Shown: positions 45,878-58,400, numbered from the stretch's first letter. The stretch is DNA of 64,000 bases from Nipponacmea schrenckii (GCA_030562195.1 CM060200.1:17608001-17672000), one strand, 5' to 3'. Numbers and translations: made by a program. The notes: generated by a model not told the origin, from the sequence alone.

Positions 45878-48727
45878 TCATTGACCAAATCTTTTTGTGG
45901 CTTTGATAAAATTATGAACATCTTTAAACAATTTTACATTCAAATCGATGCTAGTATTAGGAGAATCACCCCAGAGTAGCAGATTAAGATTTATTTTCTC
46001 AAAATGTAGCAGTTTGGCCATAAGTTCCCATCGTTCTTTTGTATATTTACAACATTCAAAGAAATAATGGTATGTGGATTCGCTAGCGAGATTACACTCA
46101 CAGAGAGGATTATCAATAAGACCTACTCTATGCAAGTCACCTTTCAACGAACTACATCCGTGACGCAGTCTTGTATGAGCAATATTGTAGATGCGCTCAC
46201 CATAAGAATAGAAACTTGGTGCACTTACAGGCTTTGATTGTAATTTCAAATTATATTTAAATGACGCATTGTTGGGTAAAGCTTTAATGTTATTCGGAAG
46301 AGAGTTCCAGTCCCTAATTGTTTTAGGAAAGAATGAATTTTCATAAAGTGTTGTTCGTGCTGAAGGCACTACAATGTCAGCAGAATTTCGAAGGTTATAA
46401 TTTACATTTCGGGTTTGATTGTCTAAAATATCAAAAAGATATGAAGGGACATGATGATGATAAATATTGTAGAAAGTAGCAAGACGTTTATTTTTGCGTC
46501 TAACTGATAAAGGTTCCCAGCCGGTTTCATGGTTTAATGCATCCCTACAACAGAATTTAGGAAGGCCGGTTACGATACGTGCTGCTTCTAATTGAACCTT
46601 TTCTAGACGATTACTATCGCCAACATTACAACCGTCCCAAACCTCACATGCGTATTCAAGTATGGGCCTTATGTAAGATTTGTAGATTGAGCTTAAAATT
46701 TCGCGACTTGTATTGAATTTTAGTTTTCGAAGAATATTAAGTAGCTTATATGCTGAATTAGATATATTGTTGATATGTGCAGACCATTTGCAGTCCGCTG
46801 ATAAAGTAACGCCTAGGTGCTTGTGGGAATTAACAAATTCGAGTTCATTGTTTCCAAGGAGAATAGTTGGGAATGAGTTAACTTCTTTAGTTGTGAATAG
46901 AACTAATTTGGTTTTTTGTGCATTAAAGTTTACTAGCCATTTTTGTGACCAAATGTGAAGATTATGAAGGTCAGGATTGAGAGATAATTCGATATCCGCT
47001 ATCGTGGTTCCCGTTGAACCAATTGCTGTATCGTCAGCGAAGAGACGAGCAAGATTTTGAAGACTGTCATGAATGTCGTTAATGTATATCAAAAATAACA
47101 GGGGCCCAAGGACTGATCCTTGCGGCACACCTGATGAAAGATAACATGGACTGGAGCGGGTACCATTTAGAATGACCTGTTGAGAACGACCACTTACGTA
47201 GCTGGTAAACCATTGGAGTATGTTTCCGCTAATTCCATACTTTTCGAGTTTTAATACGAGACCTCTGTGGTAAACCCTGTCAAAAGCTTTAGATATATCA
47301 CAAAAGGTAAAGCAAGAAAATTTACGGCGTTCAATCTGTAGTAGGATGTCGTTATATATTTCAAGTAGCTGTTGTACTGTTGAAAATTTGGGTCTGAAAC
47401 CTGATTGATAGTTATACAGCAAGTCATTTGTATGAAGATAATTGTACAAGTGTTTGAAGATGACCTTTTCGAAGACTTTGCTAATACAACTCAATAAGGA
47501 GATTGGTCTATAATAAGTAACATTCCAATTATCTCCCTTTTTGAATAGGGGCAGAACTAATGCCTCCTTCCAACATTTTGGGTAAGTTCCAGAAGAAAGA
47601 GATTTGTTGAAGAGAATGCACAGAGGTTTGGTAATGGAACTGATAGTGTTTGCTAAGAAAGTATGATTGACCTTGTCAGGGCCGTTAGACTTTTTAGGTT
47701 TTAGAGATTTGATTGCGTCCGTGACTTCAGATTCCAATATTACTGGAATACTGAACACGGCTGTTGTCCTTGCATGAAAAGTAGGTAAGTCTTTGTCGGA
47801 TACATTGCTACAAATTTCACTAAAGAATTGATTGAATAACTCTGATTTTTTGACGTTTTCGTAAACAACCTGACCATCAATGGGTGATACGAGCGGTGGA
47901 ATTGGTTTTGAATATTTACTTTTCCCCAATGAATGTTTTATTAAATGCCAATAATTTTGATTATTAGTGCCCAGTGTATTTATATCAGTTAGTATTTTCT
48001 TTTCAAATAGTCGTTTGAGATATGATTTCAAATTGTTTACCTCATTCCTTTGGCGTTTGAAGTTTGTTATATCATTGTTATTGTTTGTCCTTATGGCTTT
48101 TCTACGTAATCTATCGCGTTTTCTGGACACTCTTCTAATTTCGCTATTGTACCAAGGCTTATCATTGGGTCGGACTGTTACAATTTTATGGGGTATGCAC
48201 TTTCTTGTAAGGTTATTTAATAAAGAGTAGAATACCTTACATGAATTATCTATATCGAGTGATACACAGACCGAGTCCCAGTCTTTATCACGTATTGAAG
48301 AATTGAGTGATTCCCAATCAGCTTGTTTGTATAGAATTACCTCTCGCTTGAACGATGAAGGCGTGTTTGTTGTCAGATCAACAGTGGCTATGACACCTTT
48401 GTGATCGGATATTCGGGAATCAAAATCTAGAGTATCATTGACGGAGACAGCAATGTCATCTTGTACAGCGATTATATCAAGCAATGTTGATGAAGAAGAG
48501 GTTATTCGGGTGGGTTTGGTAATAACATTTCGTAAATTATTCTCAGTCAAGATATCAAGAAGTTTCGAGTTATGAGCAAATAGATTATTATTAAAATCAC
48601 CCAAAAGTATAATCTTATTCGTAGTTTGGTAAGCCTTTTCGATCGCAATTTCGAGTAGAGACCAGAATAGATCAGGTAGGTGTATCTGGTGGTCTGTAGA
48701 ATGTACCCACAAGCAACACACGGTCAA
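45878..48727 (-). CDS. LINE EN-RT polyprotein, main part
   Basis: About 945 codons. It opens with endonuclease sequence (KIILLGDFNNNLF, TKPTRITSSSSTLLDIIA, SRISDHKGVI: the GDFN and SDH catalytic blocks), then a linker. The reverse transcriptase has YYRPISLLSCISKVFEK, YQSGFRPKFSTVQQLLE, FTFCDISKAFDRVYH, SSGVPQGSVLGPLLFLIYIN and the active site RLFADDTAIG. The thumb region has HKHLGVTLSADCKWSAHI. The C-terminal zinc-binding region includes RLRHGCSSLKGDLHRVG, PLCEC and STYHYFFECCKY. All RT blocks are intact and uninterrupted, so the copy is young. The true start is upstream in another frame (48672-49121). GTG or similar codons at its nominal start have no significance. Located in the nucleus or cytoplasm as an RNP during target-primed reverse transcription (family knowledge). 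Confidence 0.9.
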   Translation of the reverse strand: MTVCCLWVHSTDHQIHLPDLFWSLLEIAIEKAYQTTNKIILLGDFNNNLFAHNSKLLDILTENNLRNVITKPTRITSSSSTLLDIIAVQDDIAVSVNDTLDFDSRISDHKGVIATVDLTTNTPSSFKREVILYKQADWESLNSSIRDKDWDSVCVSLDIDNSCKVFYSLLNNLTRKCIPHKIVTVRPNDKPWYNSEIRRVSRKRDRLRRKAIRTNNNNDITNFKRQRNEVNNLKSYLKRLFEKKILTDINTLGTNNQNYWHLIKHSLGKSKYSKPIPPLVSPIDGQVVYENVKKSELFNQFFSEICSNVSDKDLPTFHARTTAVFSIPVILESEVTDAIKSLKPKKSNGPDKVNHTFLANTISSITKPLCILFNKSLSSGTYPKCWKEALVLPLFKKGDNWNVTYYRPISLLSCISKVFEKVIFKHLYNYLHTNDLLYNYQSGFRPKFSTVQQLLEIYNDILLQIERRKFSCFTFCDISKAFDRVYHRGLVLKLEKYGISGNILQWFTSYVSGRSQQVILNGTRSSPCYLSSGVPQGSVLGPLLFLIYINDIHDSLQNLARLFADDTAIGSTGTTIADIELSLNPDLHNLHIWSQKWLVNFNAQKTKLVLFTTKEVNSFPTILLGNNELEFVNSHKHLGVTLSADCKWSAHINNISNSAYKLLNILRKLKFNTSREILSSIYKSYIRPILEYACEVWDGCNVGDSNRLEKVQLEAARIVTGLPKFCCRDALNHETGWEPLSVRRKNKRLATFYNIYHHHVPSYLFDILDNQTRNVNYNLRNSADIVVPSARTTLYENSFFPKTIRDWNSLPNNIKALPNNASFKYNLKLQSKPVSAPSFYSYGERIYNIAHTRLRHGCSSLKGDLHRVGLIDNPLCECNLASESTYHYFFECCKYTKERWELMAKLLHFEKINLNLLLWGDSPNTSIDLNVKLFKDVHNFIKATKRFGQ

Positions 48728-49121
48728 CTAGCGTAATCTCAACCCAAATACTTTCAATGGAATTGCATTCCAAGTCGTTTCGTCGTTTGCAGAATAATGA
48801 GTCCTTTACATAGACCAATAAACCTCCACCGAAGCAGTCCCTGTCTTTACGAAAAGGAACATGGTAGTCATCCCATACGAGTGACTCGGTGGGTATTTTA
48901 TCATCAATATGAGTTTCCGTGAAGGAACATAAGTCAAAATCGTCACATTCGGTACTTAATAGTTTTAGTTTTGATCTTATACTCCTTGTATTTAAGTGAA
49001 ATAAGCTAAATTTGTTGTAGGTCGATTCTGGTCCGGGGTTCTGTTCGATGTCACCACTTAAAGTTAACAGAATTTGTAGCCATACGTCTGCTGTATTTAT
49101 TATTAAGTTGTTTAGACCCAT
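48672..49121 (-). CDS. LINE N-terminus: 2A-like peptide and start of endonuclease
   Basis: ATG 49121 opens a 149-codon frame. Residues 12-22 are hydrophobic (DVWLQILLTLS) and residues 23-31 are GDIEQNPGP, an exact match to the D-(V/I)-E-x-N-P-G-P consensus of 2A-like ribosome-skipping peptides. The endonuclease follows: FSLFHLNTRSIRSKLKLL, CSFTETHIDD (catalytic Glu), FGGGLLVYVKDS and GTFYRPPDTP. The frame then ends at TGA 48672-48674, while the continuing endonuclease (DLFWSLLEIA...GDFNNN) is in the 45878-48727 frame. A single-nucleotide indel near 48675-48690 therefore splits the domain. Skipping at NPG|P would release a roughly 30-residue leader that could serve as a signal-like peptide. 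Confidence 0.85.
   Translation of the reverse strand: MGLNNLIINTADVWLQILLTLSGDIEQNPGPESTYNKFSLFHLNTRSIRSKLKLLSTECDDFDLCSFTETHIDDKIPTESLVWDDYHVPFRKDRDCFGGGLLVYVKDSLFCKRRNDLECNSIESIWVEITLVDRVLLVGTFYRPPDTPT
49029..49052 (-). other. 2A-like ribosome-skipping motif DIEQNPGP
   Basis: The codons for D24-I-E-Q-N-P-G-P31 of the LINE N-terminal frame. Comparable motifs at the N-terminus of non-LTR retrotransposons are known from trypanosomes, sea urchins and molluscs. Confidence 0.85.
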
Positions 49122-49499
49122 ACAATGCTGAATAAGGTTGAAATTGTTACCTATTTGGATAAAGAAAAATGATCCATAACATTATAAGCATTGGTGGGAT
49201 GCATATATGAAACCAGCAGATTTGTACGTATTGAGATGGTCCAATGGTTGCAGTATGAAAAACGTAAGAAAAAGTAAGAAAGAAGAAATGATGGAAGAAG
49301 GTGCTATTTAACACAGAAAACAAACATATGAACATAGCTTTATATCTTAAAGAGACATAACCACTAAATAACATTTGTACATTAACTATAATATTTGGAC
49401 TTGGTGTTGTATGTGATGCGTATTAGTCTTTTTAAATTATTTTCTAATTATTTTCCAATTATTTTTATTATTTTTTTATTTATGGTAGTCGTTAAGTTA

Positions 49500-50150
49500 G
49501 AAAGAGGAAGGTTGGTAGTAGTTAAGTTAGAAAGAGGAAAACTGATTAAAACTGCAAATGCATGTTGACTTTTTCTATTTAGGTCGGCGACAATAGTATA
49601 ATATTAAGTACTTTCAGATTTACGGACTTAGTCCACTAATTCATTTGCCATTTATTTCCATGTTAAAACACAAAATTCAACCTTCTAGAACTTTTTCCAG
49701 AAATCTCTTGAAAACTTCCCTATATATCACATGAAAGCCAGGCCAATACTTGGTTTCTGTACAAAAATCCAATATAGCATGACCATGAAAATTTTTAACT
49801 AAACAAAATGAAAGTAAACCACTACATTTTATCAACATCCGCTTGACTGTCACTGCACACAAAACCACTATTTTTAGAAATAACCTTCCGCCAATTAAAT
49901 TTCTCATTATCTCAGAAAATCTGAAAGAAAATGCAATTTCAGACATCAAATTGCAAATCTAGACCAGAAATTAGTCAAAAATGGGCATGCAAAAACCCCC
50001 ATAGGAAGGGAGAAAGAAGATTTCTAAAAATAGAACGCACTAAATTCGTATACGTCCTTACGTTACCCTCCGGTTCGCTCCCTTAACACTAACCAATAAA
50101 CATCAAACATGTCGTCACGTGGTATCAATATTAAGACATCTATTCAGTGT
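49500..50150. other. No gene supported
   Basis: The stretch starts with short direct repeats of 'ggttggtagt.gttaagttagaaagagga'. A 90-codon minus-strand frame at 49677-49949 has no recognisable motif. I see nothing else. Confidence 0.35.
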
Positions 50151-51288
50151 CCAGTATCATAAACTAGTGATACAATGAGATTGTTTAGAGAAACATATTG
50201 ATATTAATTATATCACATGATCCTAAACTAGTGATACAATGAGATCGTTTAGAGAAACATATTGATATTAATTTTATCACATTACCCTAAACTAGTGATA
50301 CAATGAGATCGTTTAGAGAAACATATTGATATTAATTTTATCACATGACCCTAAACTAGTGATACAATGAGATCGTTTAGAGAACATATTAATATTAATT
50401 ATATCACATGACCCTAAACTAGTGATACAATGAGATCGTTTAGAGAACATATTAATATTAATTATATCACATGACCCTAAACTAGTGATACAATGAGATC
50501 GTTTAGAGAACATATTGATATTAATTATATCACATGACCCTAAACTAGTGATACAATGAGATTGTTTAGAGAACATATTAATATTAATTATATCACATGA
50601 CCCTAAACTAGTGATAAAATGAGATCGTTTAGAGAAACATATTGATATTAATTATATCACATGACCCTAAACTAGTGATACAATGAGATCGTTAAGAGAA
50701 ACATATTGATATTAATTATATCACATGATCCTAAACTAGTGATACAATGAGATCGTTTAGAGAAACATATTGATATTAATTATATCACATTACCCTAAAC
50801 TAGTGATACAATGAGATTGTTTAGAGAAACATATTGATATTAATTATATCACATGACCCTAAACTAGTGATACAACGAGATTGTTTGAGAAACATATTGA
50901 TATTAATTATATCACATGACCCTAAACTAGTGATACAATGAGATTGTTTAGAGAAACATATTGATATTAATTATATCACATGATCCTAAACTAGTGATAC
51001 AATGAGATTGTTTAGAGAAACATATTGATATTAATTATATCACATTACCCTAAACAAGTGATACAATGAGATCGTTTAGAGAAACATATTGATATTAATT
51101 ATATCACATGACCCTAAACTAGTGATACAATGAGATCGTTTAGAGAAACATATTGATATTAATTATATCACATGACCCTAAACTAGTGATACAATGTGAT
51201 TGTTTAGAGAAACATATTGATATTAATTATATCACATGACCCTAAACAAGTGATACAATGAGATCGTTTAGAGAAACATATTGATTAG
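50150..51288. repeat. 64-bp minisatellite, about 18 units
   Basis: Unit: ccctaaactagtgatacaat, gagatcgtttagagaaacat, attgatattaattatatcac atga. Length is 63 or 64 bp depending on 'gagaac' versus 'gagaaac'. Substitutions are few and shared between neighbours, indicating ongoing homogenisation. It lies 1.1 kb upstream of gene 1. Unlike the arrays inside the genes, it contains no obvious splice consensus. Confidence 0.95.
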
Positions 51289-52417
51289 TTGAATATTGAT
51301 CAAGGAATTAATTATTTCTATTTATAGAGAAGTAACAGTGTGTCTTTCTTTTACCTGGAAATTGTAGCTATGTTGTTTTATAAATTTCAAGACATTGAAG
51401 ATGAGACGTGGCACCTCTAAGCCGCCATATTTTATCTTTTGTTGCGAATATTGAAATGTGCTATTTCTTGACATTTCCCATAATATTTTTGCCCTTGATT
51501 TGTGAATAAATGCCTTAGTGAAAAAATTAAATTTTGTTTTTGTTTGTCCTTGATGAGTAAACTATCATTGAAACATCCTCCTTATAAGACAGATATACAC
51601 GTTATGGTCTAGATATTCTGTATAATTATCTAACTTGATATTTTACTAATCACTGATTCATCACTTCATATTTCAACTTCTTGGTATATCATCATTTTGT
51701 AACAACCTTATTTTATGAACATATCATATGATTATAATATCTCTACAAGTTATATTTATATTCTCTCTGCTTCGTTTATTCCATTGTAACATATTAAAAA
51801 TATAAAAATGGCTGTAAACCCATTTCATAAAATGGTTATAATAGCTCATAATATTTTTATTTTCTTTACTGTACAGTGATTTATACATCATACTGTACAT
51901 GTAATATGATTACGTTGTCTTCGCTTAGATTGTTCTCTTGTTACATATTCAATTTTAACTAAACAAATATTTGAAGTACACGACATTAAAGTTGAAGATA
52001 TTTTAAAATATATGACTGAGTTTTCTTCACTTCGATTGTTCTATTGTTACTGATTCAATCATAACTAAACAAATATTTGAAGTACATGCAAATACACGAC
52101 AATAGAGTTGAAGATATCTTCAAATATATAACAGGGTTTTTACTAGGAAGTAAAATATAGTTATACTGTATTGGCCCTTCCTATCTTCAAACGTCTGTAT
52201 ACAGTGTATTGAATATAACATACCTTATTACTACACTGATATAGATATACATACTTCAGTGTTTCAGTTGAGAATTCAACATCAAATTATTGATAGATGT
52301 AAAATATATCGACAGAATAGTCTTAAAGTAAAGGATGATCTGGATTATTACTAAGAAGTTATAAACTACAAGATTTTATTTAAACAAACCAATCAGAATA
52401 CGAGGAATAGAAAAGTT
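51289..52417. other. 5' flanking region of receptor gene 1
   Basis: AT-rich. It contains an imperfect direct repeat ('taactaaacaaatatttgaa' plus 'gtaca', then 'gttgaagatat' blocks) at about 51955-52010 and 52060-52130. A CCAAT box is at 52389-52393, only 25 bp before the ATG. No TATA box or transcription start could be placed with confidence. Confidence 0.4.
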
Positions 52418-55400
52418 ATGGAAGGTTTATTTGTTATACTGGTGAATATCGTCAAGTTAAGTTTTATCATTACTACAGGTAAGTTAGAGTAACATATATC
52501 TATAATACATTACTACAGGTAAGTTAGAGTAACATATATCTATAATATATTACTACAGGTAAGTTAGAGTAACATATATCTATAATACATTACTACAGGT
52601 AGGTTAGAGTAACATATATCTATAATACATTACTACAGGTAAGTTAGAGTAACATATATCTATAATATATTACTACAGGTAAGTTAGAGTAACATATATC
52701 TATAATACATTACTACAGGTAGGTTAGAGTAACATATATCTATAATACATTACTACAGGTAAGTTAGAGTAACTTATATCTATAATACATTACTACAGGT
52801 AGGTTAGAGTAACTTATATCTATAATACATTACTACAGGTAAGTTAGAGTAACTTATATCTATAATACATTACTACAGGTAAGTTAGAGTAACATATATC
52901 TATAATACATTACTACAGGTAAGTTAGAGTAACATATATCTATAATACATTACTACAGGTAAGTTAGAGTAACATATATCTATAATACATTACTACAGGT
53001 AAGTTAGAGTAACATATATCTATAATACATTACTACCGGTAAGTTAGAGTAATGTATATCTATAATACATTACTACAGGTAAGTTAGAGTAACATATATC
53101 TATAATACATTACTACAGGTAAGTTAGAGTAACTTATATCTATAATACATTACTACAGGTAAGTTAGAGTAACTTATATCTATAATACATTACTACAGGT
53201 AGGTTAGAGTAACATATATCTATAATACATTACTACAGGTAAGTTAGAGTAACATATATCTATAATACATTACTACAGGTAAGTTAGAGTAACATATATC
53301 TATAATACATTACTACAGGTAAGTTAGAGTAACATATATCTATAATACATTACTACAGGTAAGTTAGAGTAACATATATCTTTGTTTGTGTTCAGTTACA
53401 CACACATTGTTAATTTATAGTGTTTACTTCTTTAGTGTGATGCCGCAACACTTCGTCCAACCAAAGTCATTGTAGCCACCAGTATTGAAGAGGAAATGGT
53501 CTTCAGTAAGTTTTATCTGGGTTACATGCGTGACGGAGATTTGGGAAACTGGATCATGCATTGTTTTCCAGCATTCTATTATGTTATGTGTCCTCTATAT
53601 TCCAGTATCAAGTATTGAGATTTGTAGTAATGAAACCCAGACAGGAAGAGAAGTTATTCTAAACAAGGTGTATAATAGTGGGGGATCTTGTGGATGTTCT
53701 GTTAAACTTGTTGGTGGCGAGGAGAATTCACTTGTAACTTTTACGACCAATAAGAATCCTGGAGGTTGCCAGTATAAACTGATGTTTAACTTGAAGACAG
53801 TTTCAAGGGAATACAGCTGCACCAACTATCCCGATCAAATCACATTTACAATGACACCAACTGATATCCTGTATGTTTATTTGATGAATAATAAGAGCGA
53901 CACAAGTGGTTTTGTTTTCAAGCTTACCATTCAACTTCAAAACAATGGTAGGTAATTTTGCTTTAGTATTTATTATAACTTTAGAATATATATAGAATTA
54001 TAAGTAATAATACTAGACCTGTTCGTCACAGATCTTTTCAAATTTAATACCTCATCTCTAATAATTAATAAAAAAAAAAACATTTTTTGTTTATGATTAA
54101 TTTTATATGAATTGAAATTTGTATATTATAAATCTAAATTTCTCTAAGTTCAATAAAACTAAGAAGAAAATAACACCAATGTAACAATGGCTTATTTTCC
54201 ACTTACCTTCAAAAGGTGATGGTCCAGGGCTAAAATAAATATACTGTTAAAGGAATAGTAAGTTTCACGTCGGTCGGTAGGAACAAATATCTCACAGTTT
54301 ATTTTTTGAGAAATAAAACATATCCACTGTCCTACCCGTACCGTATCTACTTATGTCGCCATTTTGATATTCTATCTACCATGTGACTGTTCTCACTAAG
54401 ATGGTGAAATTTATTGATGTCAATTTGAGAAATTAGAACAAATTAAAGAAACTGTACCTGTAAAAAGCTGAAGACAAGAAACTGAGGACGGCAGAAGGTC
54501 AAGGTCAAAAGTTATCATCTTGCAAACCGAGGCCTATAAAAATAACACATAAAAAGGCCACGATAGGACCTAGATTATCCAAATTTCATTTTGAAAAAAA
54601 ATCGTTTTAAAAATGCCGCACGAGTAGTATTGTTTCGATATGATGCATTGGTCAAGATGGCGACGTAAATGTAAGGAATTTGCGGACACGGCAAATGTGC
54701 AAAATGAAGACATTGATGGTGCAAATACCGTGGAATGACAAATCTACAAACTCTTACAAAACATAATTTGAAAACAATGAAATAAATGAAAATAATAACT
54801 TGTTATCAGATAATCAGAAAAAAAACCTCGTAAAACTAAAAAAAAATGTTTTCATTAATACTAGCTACTTCTACAAAAAAAAACATTATGTAGAGGGGCT
54901 CAGCATGATAAAATAGTGAATCATTACTCAATGAACTCACAACATGTAGATATCTGATTTTTATTTTAAGGTTCACAAATTAATTTAACCTGCCGTAGTC
55001 CCTGGACAAATCCACTGATAAAAACTCAGGCGACAACAACTGAGATGCAAACAAGTCAGAAATCAACAAGTCAGACACCAAAAGCTCAAACACCAACTAC
55101 TGGAGATAATAACATACACTATACCAGTACAACAGGTACGTCTGGAGAGTCTGAGTCTACTGAAACTACAGACAGAAGTAAAACAACAGAAGAATCGCAA
55201 AACTCAGATTGTAAGTAATATATATATTAAATACTGTATGTTCCATTGTAAATTGTAAATATTACTATTTATTTTATCCATGAAATATATATATATATAT
55301 GAAGCTGAAGTAGATCAATATAACGTCATTTAGTAGGAATTTAAATGAATTAATATTATGCGAATGAAATGAAAGTGAATTTTAATATTCTAAAGAGTTC

Positions 55401-58400
55401 TTTATTCAATAAAGGTTTCAATTTTTGAATAAAATATACCTCTTTTAAAGTTCTTTCTTTTTCACAATTGATAGAACGGAAATATTTTAGAATTTGATTG
55501 GGTCAAGGGTGCACTCGTCCAAATGTTTACTCACAGATATCATTCTATATTCTGGATGTTTAATTTGTGATTTATGAACCTAACTCTCTCTCTCTCTTCG
55601 ATATTCTGTATGTCCAATGTACTGCTCCTTACAACCAGAACACGTTATCACATAGATTACATTGCGACAGACGCATGTTAAATTGGCTTTTACATGAAAT
55701 GCCCCATGTCCCTTGAATTCTATGTCATGCCCTTCTAAAAGATACCGTAATTCCCTCTTAGGCATTTCTTCACTTCATATGTTGGCCATTGTAATAATAT
55801 TACAACATTAAAACAACATAAACGTCGTTTTGATACACAACGTTACAAAATTGTTTATATTATGACGTTCATAATTTTCTCGTTTTACTTTCGTTCGTAC
55901 ATGGTGTTAACTCCGTCGGTCTCTAAAATTTTTAATTTCTTGATCCTGATGGCTTCTTTAGTTTTTCAGTAAATTTCTGTGCCAGAAAACCCTTCCTATT
56001 GCAGTGACTTTCAGACTATCAGCAGAATCATTATGTTGGATAAAGTGGTTTGCTACTGGGTCATCTGTTTTATTTGTTCTTATTCTTGAAAAATTTAATA
56101 ACCTTTGATACAGTGTATCGCCTGTTTGTCCTACATATAAAACATTTTCGCCTTACGTACAATTTATTGCATATACGACACCCAAGGTCTTACAGATGTC
56201 AATATTGTTGTTTAAACGCTACGATAAGCGGATCGGGGATATTTTCTTTAGTCTGTTCGATTTCTGCAGAGTTTTCAATTTTTTTTTTTATGAGAATGGA
56301 GTGCATTTTAGGCTGTACTGTTGGTGGTGTAGTTTTAGTATATATTGTTATTTTAATGTTAATATTAGATTATAATTGATATCTCTGTTTTAGTACCTGT
56401 GATAGAAGGTTGTACTGTTGGTGGTGTAGTTTTAGTATATATTGTTATTTTAATGTTAATATTAGATTATAAATGATATCTCTGTTTTAGTACCTGTGAT
56501 AGTAGGCTGTACTGTTAGTGGTGTAGTTTTAGTATATATTGTTATTTTAATGTTAATATTAGATTATAAATGAAATCTCTGTTTTAGTACCTGTGATAGT
56601 AGGCTGTACTGTTGGTGGTGTAGTTTTAGTATATATTGTTATTTTAATGTTAATATTAGATTATAAATGATATCTCTGTTTTAGTACCTGTGATAGTAGA
56701 CTGTACTGTTAGTGGTGTAGTTTTAGTATATATTGTTATTTTAATGTTAATATTAGATTATAAATGATATCTCTGTTTTAGTACCTGTGATAGTAGGCTG
56801 TACTGTTAGTGGTGTAGTTTTAGTATATATTGTTATTTTAATGTTAATATTAGATTATAAATGATACCTCTGTTTTAGTACCTGTGATAGTAGACTGTAC
56901 TGTTAGTGGTGTAGTTTTAGTATATATTGTTATTTTAATGTTAATATTAGATTATAAATGATATCTCTGTTTTAGTACCTGTGATAGTAGGCTGTACTGT
57001 TAGTGGTGTAGTTTTAGTATATATTGTTATTTTAATGTTAATATTAGATTATAAATGATATCTCTGTTTTAGTACCTGTGATAGTAGGCTGTACAGTTAG
57101 TGGTGTAGTTTTAGTATATATTGTTATTTTAATGTTAATATTAGATTATAAATGATATCTCTGTTTTAGTACCTATGATAGTAGACTGTACTGTTGGTGG
57201 TGTAGTTTTAGTATATATTGTTATTTTAATGTTAATATTAGATTATAAATGATATCTCTGTTTTAGTACCTGTGATAGTAGACTGTACTGTTGGTGGTGT
57301 AGTTTTAGTATATATTGTTATTTTAATGTTAATATTAGATTATAAATGATATCTCTGTTTTAGTACCTATGATAGTAGACTGTACTGTTGGTGGTGTAGT
57401 TTTAGTATATATTGTTATTTTAATGTTAATATTAGATTATAAATGATATCTCTGTTTTAGTACCTGTGATAGTAGACTGTACTGTTGGTGGTGTAGTTTT
57501 AGTATATATTGTTATTTTAATGTTAATATTAGATTATAAATGATATATCTGTTTTAGTACCTGTGATAGTAGGCTGTACTGTTGGTGGTGTAGTTTTAGT
57601 ATATATTGTTATTTTAATGTTAATATTAGATTATAAATGATATCTCTGTTTTAGTACCTGTGATAGTAGACTGTACTGTTGGTGGTGTAGTTTTAGTATA
57701 TATTGTTATTTTAATGTTAATATTAGATTATAAATGATATCTCTGTTTTAGTACCTATGATAGTAGGCTGTACTGTTAGTGGTGTAGTTTTAGTATATAT
57801 TGTTATTTTAATGTTAATATTAGATTATAAATGATATCTCTGTTTTAGTACCTATGATAGTAGACTGTACTGTTGGTGGTGTAGTTTTAGTATATATTGT
57901 TATTTTAATGTTAATATTAGATTATAAATGATATCTCTGTTTTAGTACCTGTGATAGTAGACTGTACTGTTGGTGGTGTAGTTTTAGTATATATTGTTAT
58001 TTTAATGTTAATATTAGATTATAAATGATATCTCTGTTTTAGTACCTATGATAGTAGGCTGTACTGTTAGTGGTGTAGTTTTATTATATATTGTTATTTT
58101 AATGTTAATATTAGATTATAAATGATATCTCTGTTTTAGTACCTGTGATAGTAGGCTGTACTGTTGGTGGTGTAGTTTTAGTATATATTGTTATTTGAAT
58201 GTTAATATTAGATTATAAATGATATCTCTGTTTTGGTACCTGTGATAGTAGGCTGTACTGTTGGTGGTGTAGTTTTAGTATATATTGTTATTTTAATGTT
58301 AATATTAGATTATAAATGATATCTCTGTTTTAGTACCTGTGATAGTAGGCTGTACTGTTGGTGGTGTAGTTTTAGTATATATTGTTATTTTAATGTTAAT

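Larger units (their letters stand above)
45650..49482 (-). mobile_element. Nearly complete Jockey/CR1-group LINE with 12-bp target duplication
   Basis: TGGTAGTCGTTA occurs at 45638-45649 and again at 49483-49494, bracketing a 3.83 kb minus-strand element. A 5' leader of about 360 bp precedes the first ATG (49121). An EN-RT coding region follows, with one frameshift, then a roughly 230-bp 3'UTR with AATAAA (minus, about 45672-45677) close to the 3' end. No separate ORF1 is visible, so either the element never had one or its 5' part is missing despite the clean target duplication. Confidence 0.8.

Noticed and set aside
49677..49949. 90-codon minus-strand frame
   Set aside because: No motif, unusual composition for a protein of that size, and no gene context.
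50313..50576. 21-residue repeat protein on the minus strand
   Set aside because: The frame stays open only where the minisatellite unit is 63 bp; no evidence of a gene.
53485..53605. Alternative N-terminus of receptor gene 1 beginning at 53485
   Set aside because: It is intron read-through with a start codon in poor context and no signal peptide. The exon 1 junction at 52478 joins 53606 in the right phase.
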